64,000 nucleotides of DNA, taken from contig CADAEK010000008.1 of assembly GCA_902786925.1 (NCBI GenBank), forward strand, positions 1-64,000, in the 5' to 3' direction. Within the stretch, counting starts at the first letter, position 1. The number at the start of each line of letters is the position of its first letter. The notes beneath the pieces were generated by a model. That model was given only the letters and a program-made list of their open reading frames with translations, made no database searches and had not been told where the DNA came from. The DNA is from an uncultured Bacteroidales bacterium. GTDB taxonomy: Bacteria > Bacteroidota > Bacteroidia > Bacteroidales > Bacteroidaceae. This document shows positions 17,369 to 26,598 of this stretch, in pieces. The position numbers were made by a program, and so were the translations under genes.

Positions 17369-17524
17369 ATGTCTAATGGAGCGAAAGGAACGAGTGAGAA
17401 TCACTTTTCATCTTGCAAGAATGCTTATGAATCTGTAACCATTAAAACAATTTACGCAGCATATAAGGAGCTATATGAAATAGCATCAAGGCTTTGCTGT
17501 GGTGAACAAGGCCGTGTCGTCTAA
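17369..17524 (+). CDS. Possible small protein (51 aa) in the aspS-tamL gap
   Basis: An ATG-to-TAA frame on the plus strand fills most of the 17267-17539 gap. The product begins MSNGAKGTSENHF and ends with an amphipathic YAAYKELYEIASRL and CCGEQGRVV; it has three Cys. It reads convincingly as protein but has no known relative that I recognise, no clear promoter and no Shine-Dalgarno. It ends 15 bp before the convergent tamL stop. Chance is a real alternative. Confidence 0.28.
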   Translation: MSNGAKGTSENHFSSCKNAYESVTIKTIYAAYKELYEIASRLCCGEQGRVV

Positions 17525-17539
17525 TTGTAGTGCGTATAA

Positions 17540-19846
17540 TTAGAATGGCAATCCTACGGCAAAGTGGAATGCAAAGTCGCGATCAAAACTGTGGTGTGTG
17601 ATGGGGTAGTGGGCGCGACCAGTGTAGGCAGGGTCAATGGCTTTCATGCCGGCATCGAAGCGTACAATGAAGAAGTTTGCGTCCATGCGGAGACCGATGC
17701 CATAGCTGAGGGCTATCTGTTTCCAGAACTTGTCAACGCGGAATTCACCATCGGGTTGGTCTTTGTATTTCTTGATAGTCCAGATATTGCCTGCATCAAT
17801 AAAGGCGGCTCCACTGAACTTCCAGAAAAGGGCTGCACGGTATTCAAGATTGAGGTCAAGCTTGATGTCACCCGATTGGTTAAGGAAATTGATGCCTTTG
17901 TCCTTGCCGTTGTAGGCGCCTGGTCCGAGAGAACGTACTGACCATCCACGCACGCTGTTAGCTCCACCTGCGAAGTAACGTTTTTCGAAAGGTAATTGGT
18001 CTGAGTTTCCATAAGGATAGGCAATGCCCAAAGCGGTGTGGAACGCTACAGAGTTATTCTTGTCGATACGGAAACTTTTTGAGTAGTCGAAATCGCCTCT
18101 GACATACTGTGCGAAAGCAATGCCACAGAATGTGTATTGTCCTTCTTCATTTTTCTTTCCATGAACCATTCCCGTGGCCATCCTGAGTACATTTCCAGAA
18201 GTTTCAATGTTGAACCGGATTGTGTAGGCATTCTTTCCGTATGTCTGTTCACGTGAACCCAATGAATTGTACGAATAAGTGTATCCCATCTTTGTGATGA
18301 GCAGATTCTCGTAGGTGTATTTTAGAATTGCATTGGTTTTGCCCAGCGAGTCAAGGTATTGTTCCTTGAATGTTTTTGATATCCAAGGCATATATACATA
18401 GCTGATTTCAGCCAGATCAAAACGGTGCTGTGTGTGCTGTTCTTTGCTGTTCCAGCGATAGCGCCATGCAGCGGTGAGCACTCTGCGTTGAAACTCAGGG
18501 CGGTTTTGCCGGTTGTACTGCAGCGATATTTCCGATGATGCGTTATGCTGTGTGCCCCATTCGCGTTTCACATAGGGTAATAAGAAAGCAGGGAAGCCTA
18601 ATGTTGCTTCTGTGCCCAGTTCTACGTAGTTGTTTCCTTCGTAACCTTCCAATCCTGTGATGGCTTCGTAGGCACCACGGATTTTGAACATAAAGCTTTC
18701 TGAGCCACGAAACAAGTTTTTGTTCTGGTAGGAAGTGGAAAGCGCTGCACCCATGTCGCCTGCGGAGTTTGTTGCTTCAACATCGAATCCGAAAGAGTGT
18801 GGCTTGGCGTGGTTGACTATAATGTTGCAGTCGAGCGTGTCGGTGCCAGGTCTTTCTTCCATGCTGATATTGGAGAACGAGATGGCAGACAGGCGCGTGT
18901 AGTTGGTATAGGTGCGTCGGAAATGTTTTTCGTTGTAGAGTTCCCCAGGGTGTATCAACGAATGGCTGATAAGCACTTGCTTGCGGAAATGCAGTTTCTC
19001 CTGAGTGAGGAAGTTATAGCCTTTGTAGTGAAGGCTGTCAATGGGTTCATTGGAATGGGTTGCATCGGCAAAGAAGTTCACATTGCCAATTGTGTACTGC
19101 TTGTGAGGTGTTGGTTCTGTGCGTCCATTGTCTTGCTGCAGTTTCACGCGTACCAGCACATCTACTTCTGTTGACTGTTGGGCAGTATCAGCGCTGAAAC
19201 GGATATCCTCTTTCGTGAATTTGTAATAGCCATTGTTGCGCAGATAGGATGTAATGCGGTTGCGTTCTTCGTTGAGCGCTGTCACTTCAAATGGTACACC
19301 AGGTTTGAGAAGTGAAGCCGCAGTATCTTCTACAGTAATAAAGTGCCGAAGGCCCTTGTCTTCTACAATGCGATAGACATTGCGAATGGTGTAGCGTTCA
19401 TTGGGATGGATATCGTACAAGACATTAACCTTCTTTCCCTTCTCCATTCTGTGCTCTTCAACTTCTGCTTTCATGTAGCCTGCATTGTTCAGCACCTTTC
19501 GGATGTCTTCCATTGCTCGCTCTGATTTCTCCTGGTTGTAGAGCACTGGTGCCTCACCGAGTTTGCGAAAAAAGCGGCAAGAACGTTTTGTGGTGTCTGT
19601 CCCAGACAGCATGTAGATTTTGAGCGGTACACGTGCACCAAACCACTTGGTATTGGTGGTCATGGTCACATAGTCGCCTAAAGCATAAGTTTTCTGAATT
19701 TCCTCATCGTCACACGTGACAGCAACACCCGTCAGCATGTGCTCACCCTCTGGAATATACTTATCCACAGAGCAAGAACCCATGATTATGCTCAACACAC
19801 AAACAAGGCTCAAATAGAATGATGTATGGTGGAACTTCACGCGCAC
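17540..19846 (-). CDS. tamL: TamL: lipoprotein-type TamA/BamA-family outer-membrane protein
   Basis: About 768 residues from a GTG at 19846. The frame is open to ATG 19888, but a -7 element for this strand (CAAAGATA, 19864-19871) lies downstream of that ATG, so the later start is preferred; it gives a clean lipoprotein signal MRVKFHHTSFYLSLVCVLS ending IIMGSC. POTRA-like segments follow (VLYDIHPNERYTIRNVYRI; ITSYLRNNGYYKF), then a 16-strand Omp85 barrel with YFAGGANSVRGWSVRSLGPG, the family's RGF/RGW motif, and the closing HFAVGLPF. TamL with TamB is the Bacteroidetes counterpart of TamAB, involved in outer-membrane assembly and lipid transfer. No tamB gene is in the window. Confidence 0.85.
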   Translation of the reverse strand: MRVKFHHTSFYLSLVCVLSIIMGSCSVDKYIPEGEHMLTGVAVTCDDEEIQKTYALGDYVTMTTNTKWFGARVPLKIYMLSGTDTTKRSCRFFRKLGEAPVLYNQEKSERAMEDIRKVLNNAGYMKAEVEEHRMEKGKKVNVLYDIHPNERYTIRNVYRIVEDKGLRHFITVEDTAASLLKPGVPFEVTALNEERNRITSYLRNNGYYKFTKEDIRFSADTAQQSTEVDVLVRVKLQQDNGRTEPTPHKQYTIGNVNFFADATHSNEPIDSLHYKGYNFLTQEKLHFRKQVLISHSLIHPGELYNEKHFRRTYTNYTRLSAISFSNISMEERPGTDTLDCNIIVNHAKPHSFGFDVEATNSAGDMGAALSTSYQNKNLFRGSESFMFKIRGAYEAITGLEGYEGNNYVELGTEATLGFPAFLLPYVKREWGTQHNASSEISLQYNRQNRPEFQRRVLTAAWRYRWNSKEQHTQHRFDLAEISYVYMPWISKTFKEQYLDSLGKTNAILKYTYENLLITKMGYTYSYNSLGSREQTYGKNAYTIRFNIETSGNVLRMATGMVHGKKNEEGQYTFCGIAFAQYVRGDFDYSKSFRIDKNNSVAFHTALGIAYPYGNSDQLPFEKRYFAGGANSVRGWSVRSLGPGAYNGKDKGINFLNQSGDIKLDLNLEYRAALFWKFSGAAFIDAGNIWTIKKYKDQPDGEFRVDKFWKQIALSYGIGLRMDANFFIVRFDAGMKAIDPAYTGRAHYPITHHSFDRDFAFHFAVGLPF

Positions 19847-19919
19847 ACGATGTAAAAACCATGCAAAGATAGTCATTTTTTGGTTCATAATTCATACCTT
19901 TGTCTAAAAATATGGAGAG

Positions 19920-20690
19920 ATGATAAGCAAGAACAAGGTAAAATTCATTCGTTCGCTGGAAATGAAGAAGTTCCGAAAAGCGGATCAGGTGTTTGTTGCT
20001 GAAGGACACAAACTGGTTGGCGACCTGCTGGATGCATTTGAGTGCACCTATCTCGCTGCTACGGCCCAATGGTTAGACCAGCACACAAGTGTATTGCACA
20101 GTGCTCAACTTCGACACACCGAAATTGATGAAGTGTCAGAAGATGAATTGAAAAGGTTGAGTTTTCAAGAAACCCCTCAGCAGGTGTTGGCAGTGTTCCG
20201 TCAGCCCCAATGGAGTGTAAATCTGAATGAAGTGGCCAGCCAGGGGCTTTGTCTTGCTTTGGATGATGTGCAGAATCCTGGCAACTTGGGTACAATTGTG
20301 CGTGTGGCAGACTGGTTCGGCATTGAGCATATTTTTTGTTCGCAAGGGTGCGCTGATATCTATAACCCCAAAACGGTTCAAGCCACGATGGGTGCTATAG
20401 CAAGAGTTCAGGTTCATTACGTCAATTTGGAAGAAGCGCTGAAGTCATTAGATGGGAGTGTTCCTGTCTATGGCACATTTTTGGATGGGGAAAACATGTA
20501 TGAAAAAGAATTATCTCATCAGGGTGTCATCGTGATGGGCAATGAAGGGAAGGGAGTTTCGAAGGAAGTGGAAGCCTGTGTGGATGAGCGCCTGTATATC
20601 CCAAACTATCCTGAAGGGAGAGAGACATCAGAGTCGCTGAATGTAGCGATTGCCACAGCCATTATCTGTGCAGAGTTCCGCAGACGATAA
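19920..20690 (+). CDS. SpoU/TrmH-family RNA 2'-O-methyltransferase
   Basis: 256 residues. The N-terminal substrate-binding part (VKFIRSLEMKKFRKADQVFVAEG) is followed by the SPOUT knot: DDVQNPGNLGTIVRVADWFG (motif 1), IVMGNEGKGVSKEV (motif 2) and IPNYPEGRETSESLNVA (motif 3). It methylates a ribose 2'-OH in rRNA or tRNA with SAM; the target cannot be read from sequence. Divergent from tamL; a -7-like TACCTTTG is at 19895-19902. Its last 63 bases overlap the convergent small gene at 20628-20876. Confidence 0.9.
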   Translation: MISKNKVKFIRSLEMKKFRKADQVFVAEGHKLVGDLLDAFECTYLAATAQWLDQHTSVLHSAQLRHTEIDEVSEDELKRLSFQETPQQVLAVFRQPQWSVNLNEVASQGLCLALDDVQNPGNLGTIVRVADWFGIEHIFCSQGCADIYNPKTVQATMGAIARVQVHYVNLEEALKSLDGSVPVYGTFLDGENMYEKELSHQGVIVMGNEGKGVSKEVEACVDERLYIPNYPEGRETSESLNVAIATAIICAEFRRR

Positions 20691-20876
20691 AAGTTCGGGT
20701 GTATGGTATGCTTCCCCATTTCTAAGAATGATGGTTCCTCCTAACCATTCTGTCATGGGGATTTCTTCCGTGAGAGGATAATGTTTTGTGACGATATGAT
20801 TAAAGAGTTCCACGACATGATTGTTATGGAACTCTTTTTCGTTGATGAACACTCTGGAGGCTGCTACACGGCGCAT
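20628..20876 (-). CDS. Small conserved protein following the DUF4296 gene
   Basis: 82 residues: MRRVAASRVFINEKEFHNNH, VVELFNHIVTKHYPL, EEIPMTEWLGGTIILRNGEA. It starts 4 bp after the DUF4296 stop on the same strand, the spacing of a cotranscribed gene, and the first ~65 residues read as an ordered beta-rich domain. I recall similar short proteins after DUF4296 in other Bacteroidales but can name no function. The last ~20 codons run into the 3' end of the convergent methyltransferase gene, so the C-terminus may have been extended by loss of an earlier stop. Confidence 0.65.
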   Translation of the reverse strand: MRRVAASRVFINEKEFHNNHVVELFNHIVTKHYPLTEEIPMTEWLGGTIILRNGEAYHTPELLSSAELCTDNGCGNRYIQRL

Positions 20877-20880
20877 AGGC

Positions 20881-21870
20881 TTAATGGTTGGCAGGCGTTT
20901 TGCGTCTGCGCGTACCGATGGAGTTGGGTGTACGTACTGAAGGTGCTGCCTGAATGTTTATCTTTTCGTTTGATTTGTTCAGCTGACGCAGCTCTTCAGG
21001 TGTATAGCGATGTGTAGGCACCTTCTTAATCGTGTCAGGCAAATTCTTTGATGCCTTTGTTTCGGTGCTGTCCGCCTTCTCTTTCGTGACAGGCTCCAAA
21101 GATTTCTCGTGCATACGCACCAAAGAGATGTTGTCCACTAAACAGAAGCTGCGTGAAGACTTCATGCCTTTGTAGAAGAAGGAACCCGTAATGCGTTGAA
21201 TGTCTTCGTCATCATCTGTCTTCAAGGTAAGCTGCTGTGGACCATTGTAGCTAAGTGTGCGCACCGTGCCAATATATTTGCCGCTTTTGTACATGACGCT
21301 GAGGCTAACATGCAGATAAGGGCTCTCACCATTGTCTGTGCTTTCTTTGATGAATGTCGGCGAGAACGTGAGAATGAAATGGTCTTTGCGATGGAATGTA
21401 GTGTCAGCATGGATGGTGAAGCTTTCCCTGTTGGCAAATTCTCTGCTTCTCAATAGCAGCAGACGCTTTGAGTTCCACAAGTTCGTCGTGTCACCTCCTG
21501 TTGCATAGATGGCCATCATATCGTTGTTGCCATTCACTAACTGCATCTCTTCATTGGCGGCAGTATAGCGCTGCTCCAGGCTTTTGTAAATCTTAAAGAG
21601 GTCTTTAGGATGTCGATTATAATAGGTGACAGATGTGTCGAACTGGGCTTCTGTAATGCCATGCTTCACATACACGGCATTGATATAGTCCTGAGCTTTT
21701 TCCACTCGTTCTTCAGCGGGAAGTTGTTCAATGAGTCCCTGCATAATGTGGTAGTCATACAGCACGTCTTCCATCTCGCTGCGGGAAAGCACCTCTTTCG
21801 GGCGATTCTCGCATGCCACAATAGAACACACAATCAAGGCGATGAGCGGTATGATAATTTTGGACTTCAT
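20881..21870 (-). CDS. DUF4296 lipoprotein
   Basis: About 329 residues from ATG 21870; the frame extends 12 codons further (MARKQYLVESSK) but MKSKIIIPLIALIVCSIVAC is the natural lipoprotein signal start. The mature N-terminus (RPKEVLSRSEMEDVLYDYHI, VKHGITEAQFDTSVTYYNRH) is the DUF4296 domain, an all-helical Bacteroidetes lipoprotein domain of unknown function. The C-terminal half is beta-rich, ending in a Lys/Thr/Pro-rich basic tail (TRRRKTPANH). It is 64 bp after lspA, which processes such lipoproteins. Confidence 0.8.
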   Translation of the reverse strand: MKSKIIIPLIALIVCSIVACENRPKEVLSRSEMEDVLYDYHIMQGLIEQLPAEERVEKAQDYINAVYVKHGITEAQFDTSVTYYNRHPKDLFKIYKSLEQRYTAANEEMQLVNGNNDMMAIYATGGDTTNLWNSKRLLLLRSREFANRESFTIHADTTFHRKDHFILTFSPTFIKESTDNGESPYLHVSLSVMYKSGKYIGTVRTLSYNGPQQLTLKTDDDEDIQRITGSFFYKGMKSSRSFCLVDNISLVRMHEKSLEPVTKEKADSTETKASKNLPDTIKKVPTHRYTPEELRQLNKSNEKINIQAAPSVRTPNSIGTRRRKTPANH

Positions 21871-21934
21871 TTTTGAACTCTCCACTAAATATTGTTTTCT
21901 TGCCACCTAACTATTGACTTTCTACCTTTAGATT

Positions 21935-22573
21935 TCAACTTTTTCTGATTTGGTACTGGCTGATTAACTCATGATAAAACAGCAATAGTGCTACGATACC
22001 ACAGGAGATGGCAGCATCAGCGAAATTGAAGATAGGGGAGAAGAATACACAATGCTGTCCCGAATAGATTGGCATCCATGTGGGCATATCCCATTCGATG
22101 AGAGGGAAGTAGAACATATCCACAACTTTTCCATACAGGAATTCCCCATATCCATATCCCCATGGTTGGAACTCTGCCACTTGTGGGAACGGAGGATTAT
22201 TAAAGATGAGCCCATAAAAGAGACTATCGATAATGTTTCCTGCAGCTCCTGCTGCTATAAGGGTGAGGCACACGATGTATCCGGTGGGTCTTCTCCGCTT
22301 GATTTCGCTATAGATGAACCATCCGATAAGACATACTGCCACCACACGGAATAGCGTGAGGAATAGTTTGACCTCCACACCGAAGAGCTTATCGCCCAGC
22401 ATGCCGAAGGCCATACCATTGTTTTCCACAAATAGGAGGCTGAACCAAGAGGTGATTTCGATACGCTCTCCCAAATGCATGCCCGTCTTGACATTGACCT
22501 TGATGATTTGGTCAATGACAAGAACGGTCATGAAAAGGATGATGGAAAGAATATGCTTGTTCTTTCTAGTCAT
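21935..22573 (-). CDS. lspA: Lipoprotein signal peptidase II
   Basis: 212 residues, four membrane helices. Conserved elements: VENNGMAFGML, GAAGNIIDSLFYG with the first catalytic Asp, and IFNFADAAISCG with the second. It cleaves prolipoprotein signal peptides before the lipidated Cys; this window alone encodes several substrates. An insert of ~40 residues (NNPPFPQVAEFQPWGYGYGE and following) lengthens it against the ~160 of E. coli, usual in Bacteroidetes. Three bases separate it from ileS, the same ileS-lspA pairing found in many bacteria. Confidence 0.95.
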   Translation of the reverse strand: MTRKNKHILSIILFMTVLVIDQIIKVNVKTGMHLGERIEITSWFSLLFVENNGMAFGMLGDKLFGVEVKLFLTLFRVVAVCLIGWFIYSEIKRRRPTGYIVCLTLIAAGAAGNIIDSLFYGLIFNNPPFPQVAEFQPWGYGYGEFLYGKVVDMFYFPLIEWDMPTWMPIYSGQHCVFFSPIFNFADAAISCGIVALLLFYHELISQYQIRKS

Positions 22574-22576
22574 GAA

Positions 22577-25500
22577 TCAGTCTTTCTGAACAGAAATGAC
22601 AGCCTTGAACTCGTCAAAGTCAATGGCTTCACCTTCTGGGTTTCCAAGGGTGATAGAATTAGCCAAAACCTGTGCAGCAATGTTCTCCTTGAAGCCATCG
22701 AGCACAGCCTTTGTTTCAGGAGTCTCTGTAATCACCACTCGGATGCGGTCTGTAATCTCGAAGCCTTGCGACTTGCGGAGACCTTGAATCTGCTTGATCA
22801 CTTTGCGGGCATTGCCTTCGTTCTTCAAAGCAGGCGTGATGGTGATGTCGAGAGCCACGGTTGTGGTGCCTTCGTTGGCAACACTCCATCCTGGGATGTC
22901 TTGCGACATGATGTCGACATCAGCCAACTCAATCACCGCATCCTGTCCCTCTGCTTGTAATGTCACCTGTCCGTTGGCTTCGAGTTCAGCGATTTGTGCC
23001 TGAGTCATTTCTGCTACAGCATTGCTTACAGCCTTCATCATCTTGCCAAACTTCTTACCCATCACACGGAAGTTACACTTCACGTTTTTCACCAGCATCT
23101 TGCCATCCATCAGCTGCAAGTCCTTCACGTTCACTTCCTTCATGATGATGTCCTTCATGCGCTCAATGCGACCGCTGAACACGGCATCTGTATCTGGAAT
23201 AGCAATAGATTGAAGTGCCTGGATAACAGGAATCTTTACCTTCTTGCGGATGGAGAGTCCCATTGAAGTTACCTTCATGGCTGCTTCCATGGCTGCTTCC
23301 AGCTCTGAATCGATGTATGCTTCGTTGAAGGTTGGGAATTTAGCCAAATGCACACTCTTTGCAGAGTCTTTGCCCGTTGCGCTATTAAGGTCACGGAAGA
23401 GTTGGTCTGCATAGAATGGAGCGATAGGAGCAATCAGTCTGCTCAATGTGTCGAGACAAGTGTAGAGAGTCTGATAAGCAGAGAGCTTATCGTTTGTCAT
23501 CTCTCCACCCCAGAAACGAGGCTTGTTCAGACGAATATACCAGTTTGAGAGGTTATCGATTACGAAGGACTGAATCAAACGGCCCGCAGGAGTTGGATCG
23601 TAGTCATCAAGGTATGCCTGTACGTTCTTCACCAGCGTGTTCAGCTCAGAGAGCAACCAGCGGTCAAAGTCAGGACGCTCTGTGTAAGGAATATCGGCTT
23701 CCTTATATTCGAAGCCATCCACATTTGCATACATCGTGAAGAAGGAGTAAGCCTGCTGCAACTTGATGAAGAACTGGCTTGTCACTTCCTTCACACCCTC
23801 TGGGTCAAATGAAAGGTTGTCCCATGGTGAAGAGTTTGTAATCATGTACCAGCGCACAGCGTCAGCACCATAAGTACCGATGCACTCAAATGGATTGATA
23901 ACATTGCCCAGACGCTTTGACATCTTGATGCCGTTCTTGTCGAGCACAAGACCATTGGAAATCACAGCCTTGTAAGCCACAGAGTCAAACACCATCGTAG
24001 CGATAGCGTGGAGCGTGAAGAACCATCCACGTGTTTGGTCCACACCCTCAGCAATGAAATTGGCAGGGTAGGCTGTACCCTTGTCAATCAAGTCCTTATT
24101 TTCGAATGGGTAGTGAATCTGTGCATATGGCATAGCACCCGAGTCAAACCACACGTCGATGAGGTCCAGTTCGCGGGTGAGCACATTGCCCTTGTCTGAC
24201 ACCAGTTTGATATCATCCACATAAGGGCGGTGCAAATCAATCTTGTCATAGTTTTCCTGACTCATATCGCCTGGCACAAAGCCCTTTTCCTTTAAAGGAT
24301 TTGAAGCCATCACACCAGCAGATACAGCCTTCTCAATCTCGTTGTAGAGTTCCTCCACGCTGCCGATGCACAATTCTTCGTGTGTGTCGCGGTTGCGCCA
24401 GATAGGAAGAGGAGTTCCCCAGTAACGTGAGCGGGAAAGATTCCAGTCATTCAGATTTTCGAGCCACTTACCGAAACGTCCTGTTCCAGTTGATTCAGGT
24501 TTCCATTGGATGGTCTTGTTCAACTCAAACATACGGTCTTTCTTCGCCGTTGACTTGATGAACCATGAATCGAGAGGGTAGTAGAGCACAGGCTTGTCGG
24601 TGCGCCAGCAGTGAGGATAGTTGTGCACGTGTTTCTCAATTTTGAAAGCAGAACCTTCCTCTTTCATCTCCAGACAAATCACCACATTGAGGTCCATGTC
24701 CTTGGTGGCAGCCTTCTCGTCATACTTGCCTCCTTGATTATACTTAGGGTCGTAAGCATTCTTGACGAAGTCACCACTATGCTTCCAATAACTATCGTTC
24801 ACACAGAGGCTTACGAACTCTTCGTTCATGTCTTCCTTTACGAAGTACTTACCGGTGAAATCCACCATAGGACGGGTGTCCCCAGCCTTGTCAATAACGA
24901 AGAGTGAAGGAATGCCAGCGTCTTTAGCCACCTTGGCGTCGTCTGCACCGAACGTTGGAGCGATGTGTACGATACCCGTACCATCTTCAGTCGTTACATA
25001 GTCGCCCGGAATCACACGGAAAGCCTCATCCTCTTTCACTACCACCTGATTGTTCTCCAATGCGCAAGGCTTTACCCATGGCATCAGCTGGTTGTAGTGC
25101 AAGCCTACGAGGTCTGTTCCTTTGCCTCGCCAAAGGATGTCAACAGGCTTCTCGTTGCCTTCCTCATCCTTTTTTGCTGCAAAGTAAGAGGAAAGACGAG
25201 CCTCTGCTAGGATGTAGATAGCCTCTTCTCCTGAATAAGGATTCTGGCCTTTCACAGCGACATAGTCAATCTTTGGACCTACACACAGAGCCGTGTTCGA
25301 TGGAAGGGTCCATGGAGTGGTTGTCCATGCTAAGATGTATGTCTTGAGGTTGCATGGCATTTCGCCTGTCAGTTCACCTTTTCCTTTCAATCCTTCGCAA
25401 GCGTCCTTGACAAGGAACTGAGCAGTCACCGTTGTGTCCTTCACGTCGCGGTAGCAACCCGGTTGGTTCAGCTCGTGTGATGAAAGACCCGTACCTGCTG

Positions 25501-26050
25501 CAGGCGAATAAGGCTGAATGGTATAGCCCTTGTAGAGCAAACCTTTATTATAAAGTTGCTTCAGCAAATACCAAAGCGACTCAATGTACTTATTGTCATA
25601 AGTGATGTAGGGGTGTTCCAAGTCCACCCAATATCCCATCTTGTCAGTGAGTTCAGTCCACTCGTTGGTGTACATCATCACGTTCTTGCGGCAAGCGTCG
25701 TTGTAGTCGTCCACGCTGATTTTCTTGCCGATGTCCTCCTTGGTGATGCCCAAAGACTTCTCCACGCTCAGCTCCACAGGCAGTCCATGAGTGTCCCATC
25801 CTGCCTTGCGCTTCACTTGGAAGCCCTGCATTGTTTTATATCGAAGGAATGTATCTTTAATCGTTCTGCCCATCACGTGGTGAATGCCGGGATGTCCGTT
25901 TGCTGATGGGGGGCCTTCAAAGAAGATGAATTGAGGACAGCCTTCGCGTTCCTCAATGCTCTTGTGGAACATATCTTCCTTGTTCCACTGTTCCAGAACC
26001 TCCTTATTCACATCAGAGAGGTTCAGTTTAGCTCTTTCTGTAAATTTCAT
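22577..26050 (-). CDS. ileS: Isoleucyl-tRNA synthetase
   Basis: 1157 residues from ATG 26050 (MKFTERAKLNLSDVNKEVLE); the frame is open for 49 more codons upstream with no protein-like content. Class I signatures: FEGPPSANGHPGIHHVMG (HIGH region) and GIKMSKRLGN (KMSKS). The CP1 editing domain lies between, with WTTTPWTLPSNTALCV. The length and C-terminal region fit the long, eukaryote-like IleRS2 form, which tends to resist mupirocin. It leads the ileS-lspA-DUF4296 operon; pyrI ends 95 bp upstream. Confidence 0.96.
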   Translation of the reverse strand: MKFTERAKLNLSDVNKEVLEQWNKEDMFHKSIEEREGCPQFIFFEGPPSANGHPGIHHVMGRTIKDTFLRYKTMQGFQVKRKAGWDTHGLPVELSVEKSLGITKEDIGKKISVDDYNDACRKNVMMYTNEWTELTDKMGYWVDLEHPYITYDNKYIESLWYLLKQLYNKGLLYKGYTIQPYSPAAGTGLSSHELNQPGCYRDVKDTTVTAQFLVKDACEGLKGKGELTGEMPCNLKTYILAWTTTPWTLPSNTALCVGPKIDYVAVKGQNPYSGEEAIYILAEARLSSYFAAKKDEEGNEKPVDILWRGKGTDLVGLHYNQLMPWVKPCALENNQVVVKEDEAFRVIPGDYVTTEDGTGIVHIAPTFGADDAKVAKDAGIPSLFVIDKAGDTRPMVDFTGKYFVKEDMNEEFVSLCVNDSYWKHSGDFVKNAYDPKYNQGGKYDEKAATKDMDLNVVICLEMKEEGSAFKIEKHVHNYPHCWRTDKPVLYYPLDSWFIKSTAKKDRMFELNKTIQWKPESTGTGRFGKWLENLNDWNLSRSRYWGTPLPIWRNRDTHEELCIGSVEELYNEIEKAVSAGVMASNPLKEKGFVPGDMSQENYDKIDLHRPYVDDIKLVSDKGNVLTRELDLIDVWFDSGAMPYAQIHYPFENKDLIDKGTAYPANFIAEGVDQTRGWFFTLHAIATMVFDSVAYKAVISNGLVLDKNGIKMSKRLGNVINPFECIGTYGADAVRWYMITNSSPWDNLSFDPEGVKEVTSQFFIKLQQAYSFFTMYANVDGFEYKEADIPYTERPDFDRWLLSELNTLVKNVQAYLDDYDPTPAGRLIQSFVIDNLSNWYIRLNKPRFWGGEMTNDKLSAYQTLYTCLDTLSRLIAPIAPFYADQLFRDLNSATGKDSAKSVHLAKFPTFNEAYIDSELEAAMEAAMKVTSMGLSIRKKVKIPVIQALQSIAIPDTDAVFSGRIERMKDIIMKEVNVKDLQLMDGKMLVKNVKCNFRVMGKKFGKMMKAVSNAVAEMTQAQIAELEANGQVTLQAEGQDAVIELADVDIMSQDIPGWSVANEGTTTVALDITITPALKNEGNARKVIKQIQGLRKSQGFEITDRIRVVITETPETKAVLDGFKENIAAQVLANSITLGNPEGEAIDFDEFKAVISVQKD

Positions 26051-26145
26051 AATTCGTAGTTCACATTCATCATTCATGTTTGTGCTTCTCAGACTTACAT
26101 CTTTGTGCCAAATGCTTCGAATGGTGAATGTATGCGATGATGCAT

Positions 26146-26595
26146 TTATTTGAGTTTGATATCTTTCAAGTTCTGTTCTTTTCCGCAGTAGCGGCACTTC
26201 AGCGTGTCCTTGTCCATGCGGTAGAATACCGTCTTCATCGGCTCATTGTTAGTGATGCACACGGGGTTGGCACACTTCACGATGTTGGTCAGCTTCTCAG
26301 GCAGTATCACCTCACGCTTCTCTGCCACCTCATAATTGCGGATAACAGTCAGTCTGATGTTAGGGCAGAGCACCGCCAGTTTGCTGATTTCAGCTTCGGT
26401 GAAGAACTTTCCTGCAATCTTGATGATGCCTTTCTTGCCCATGATTTGGCTTTCCAGATTATTGCCAATGAGCACGGGCTCAGTGCATTTCTCCAGCTCG
26501 AGCAGTTGAGCTACTGTGAAGAGTTTGTCTGTAGGTATGTGGTCTATCACTGAACCATTTTCCAGTGCGGCGACCAGTTTCTGTTGCTTATCCAT
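26146..26595 (-). CDS. pyrI: Aspartate carbamoyltransferase regulatory chain
   Basis: 149 residues. The N-terminal allosteric domain (VAALENGSVIDHIPTDKLF) is followed by a zinc domain with Cys ligands in KCANPVCIT and KCRYCGKEQ. It binds CTP/ATP and pairs with PyrB in a dodecamer that catalyses the first committed step of pyrimidine synthesis. It starts 3 bp after pyrB. Confidence 0.96.
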   Translation of the reverse strand: MDKQQKLVAALENGSVIDHIPTDKLFTVAQLLELEKCTEPVLIGNNLESQIMGKKGIIKIAGKFFTEAEISKLAVLCPNIRLTVIRNYEVAEKREVILPEKLTNIVKCANPVCITNNEPMKTVFYRMDKDTLKCRYCGKEQNLKDIKLK

Positions 26596-26598
26596 TGC

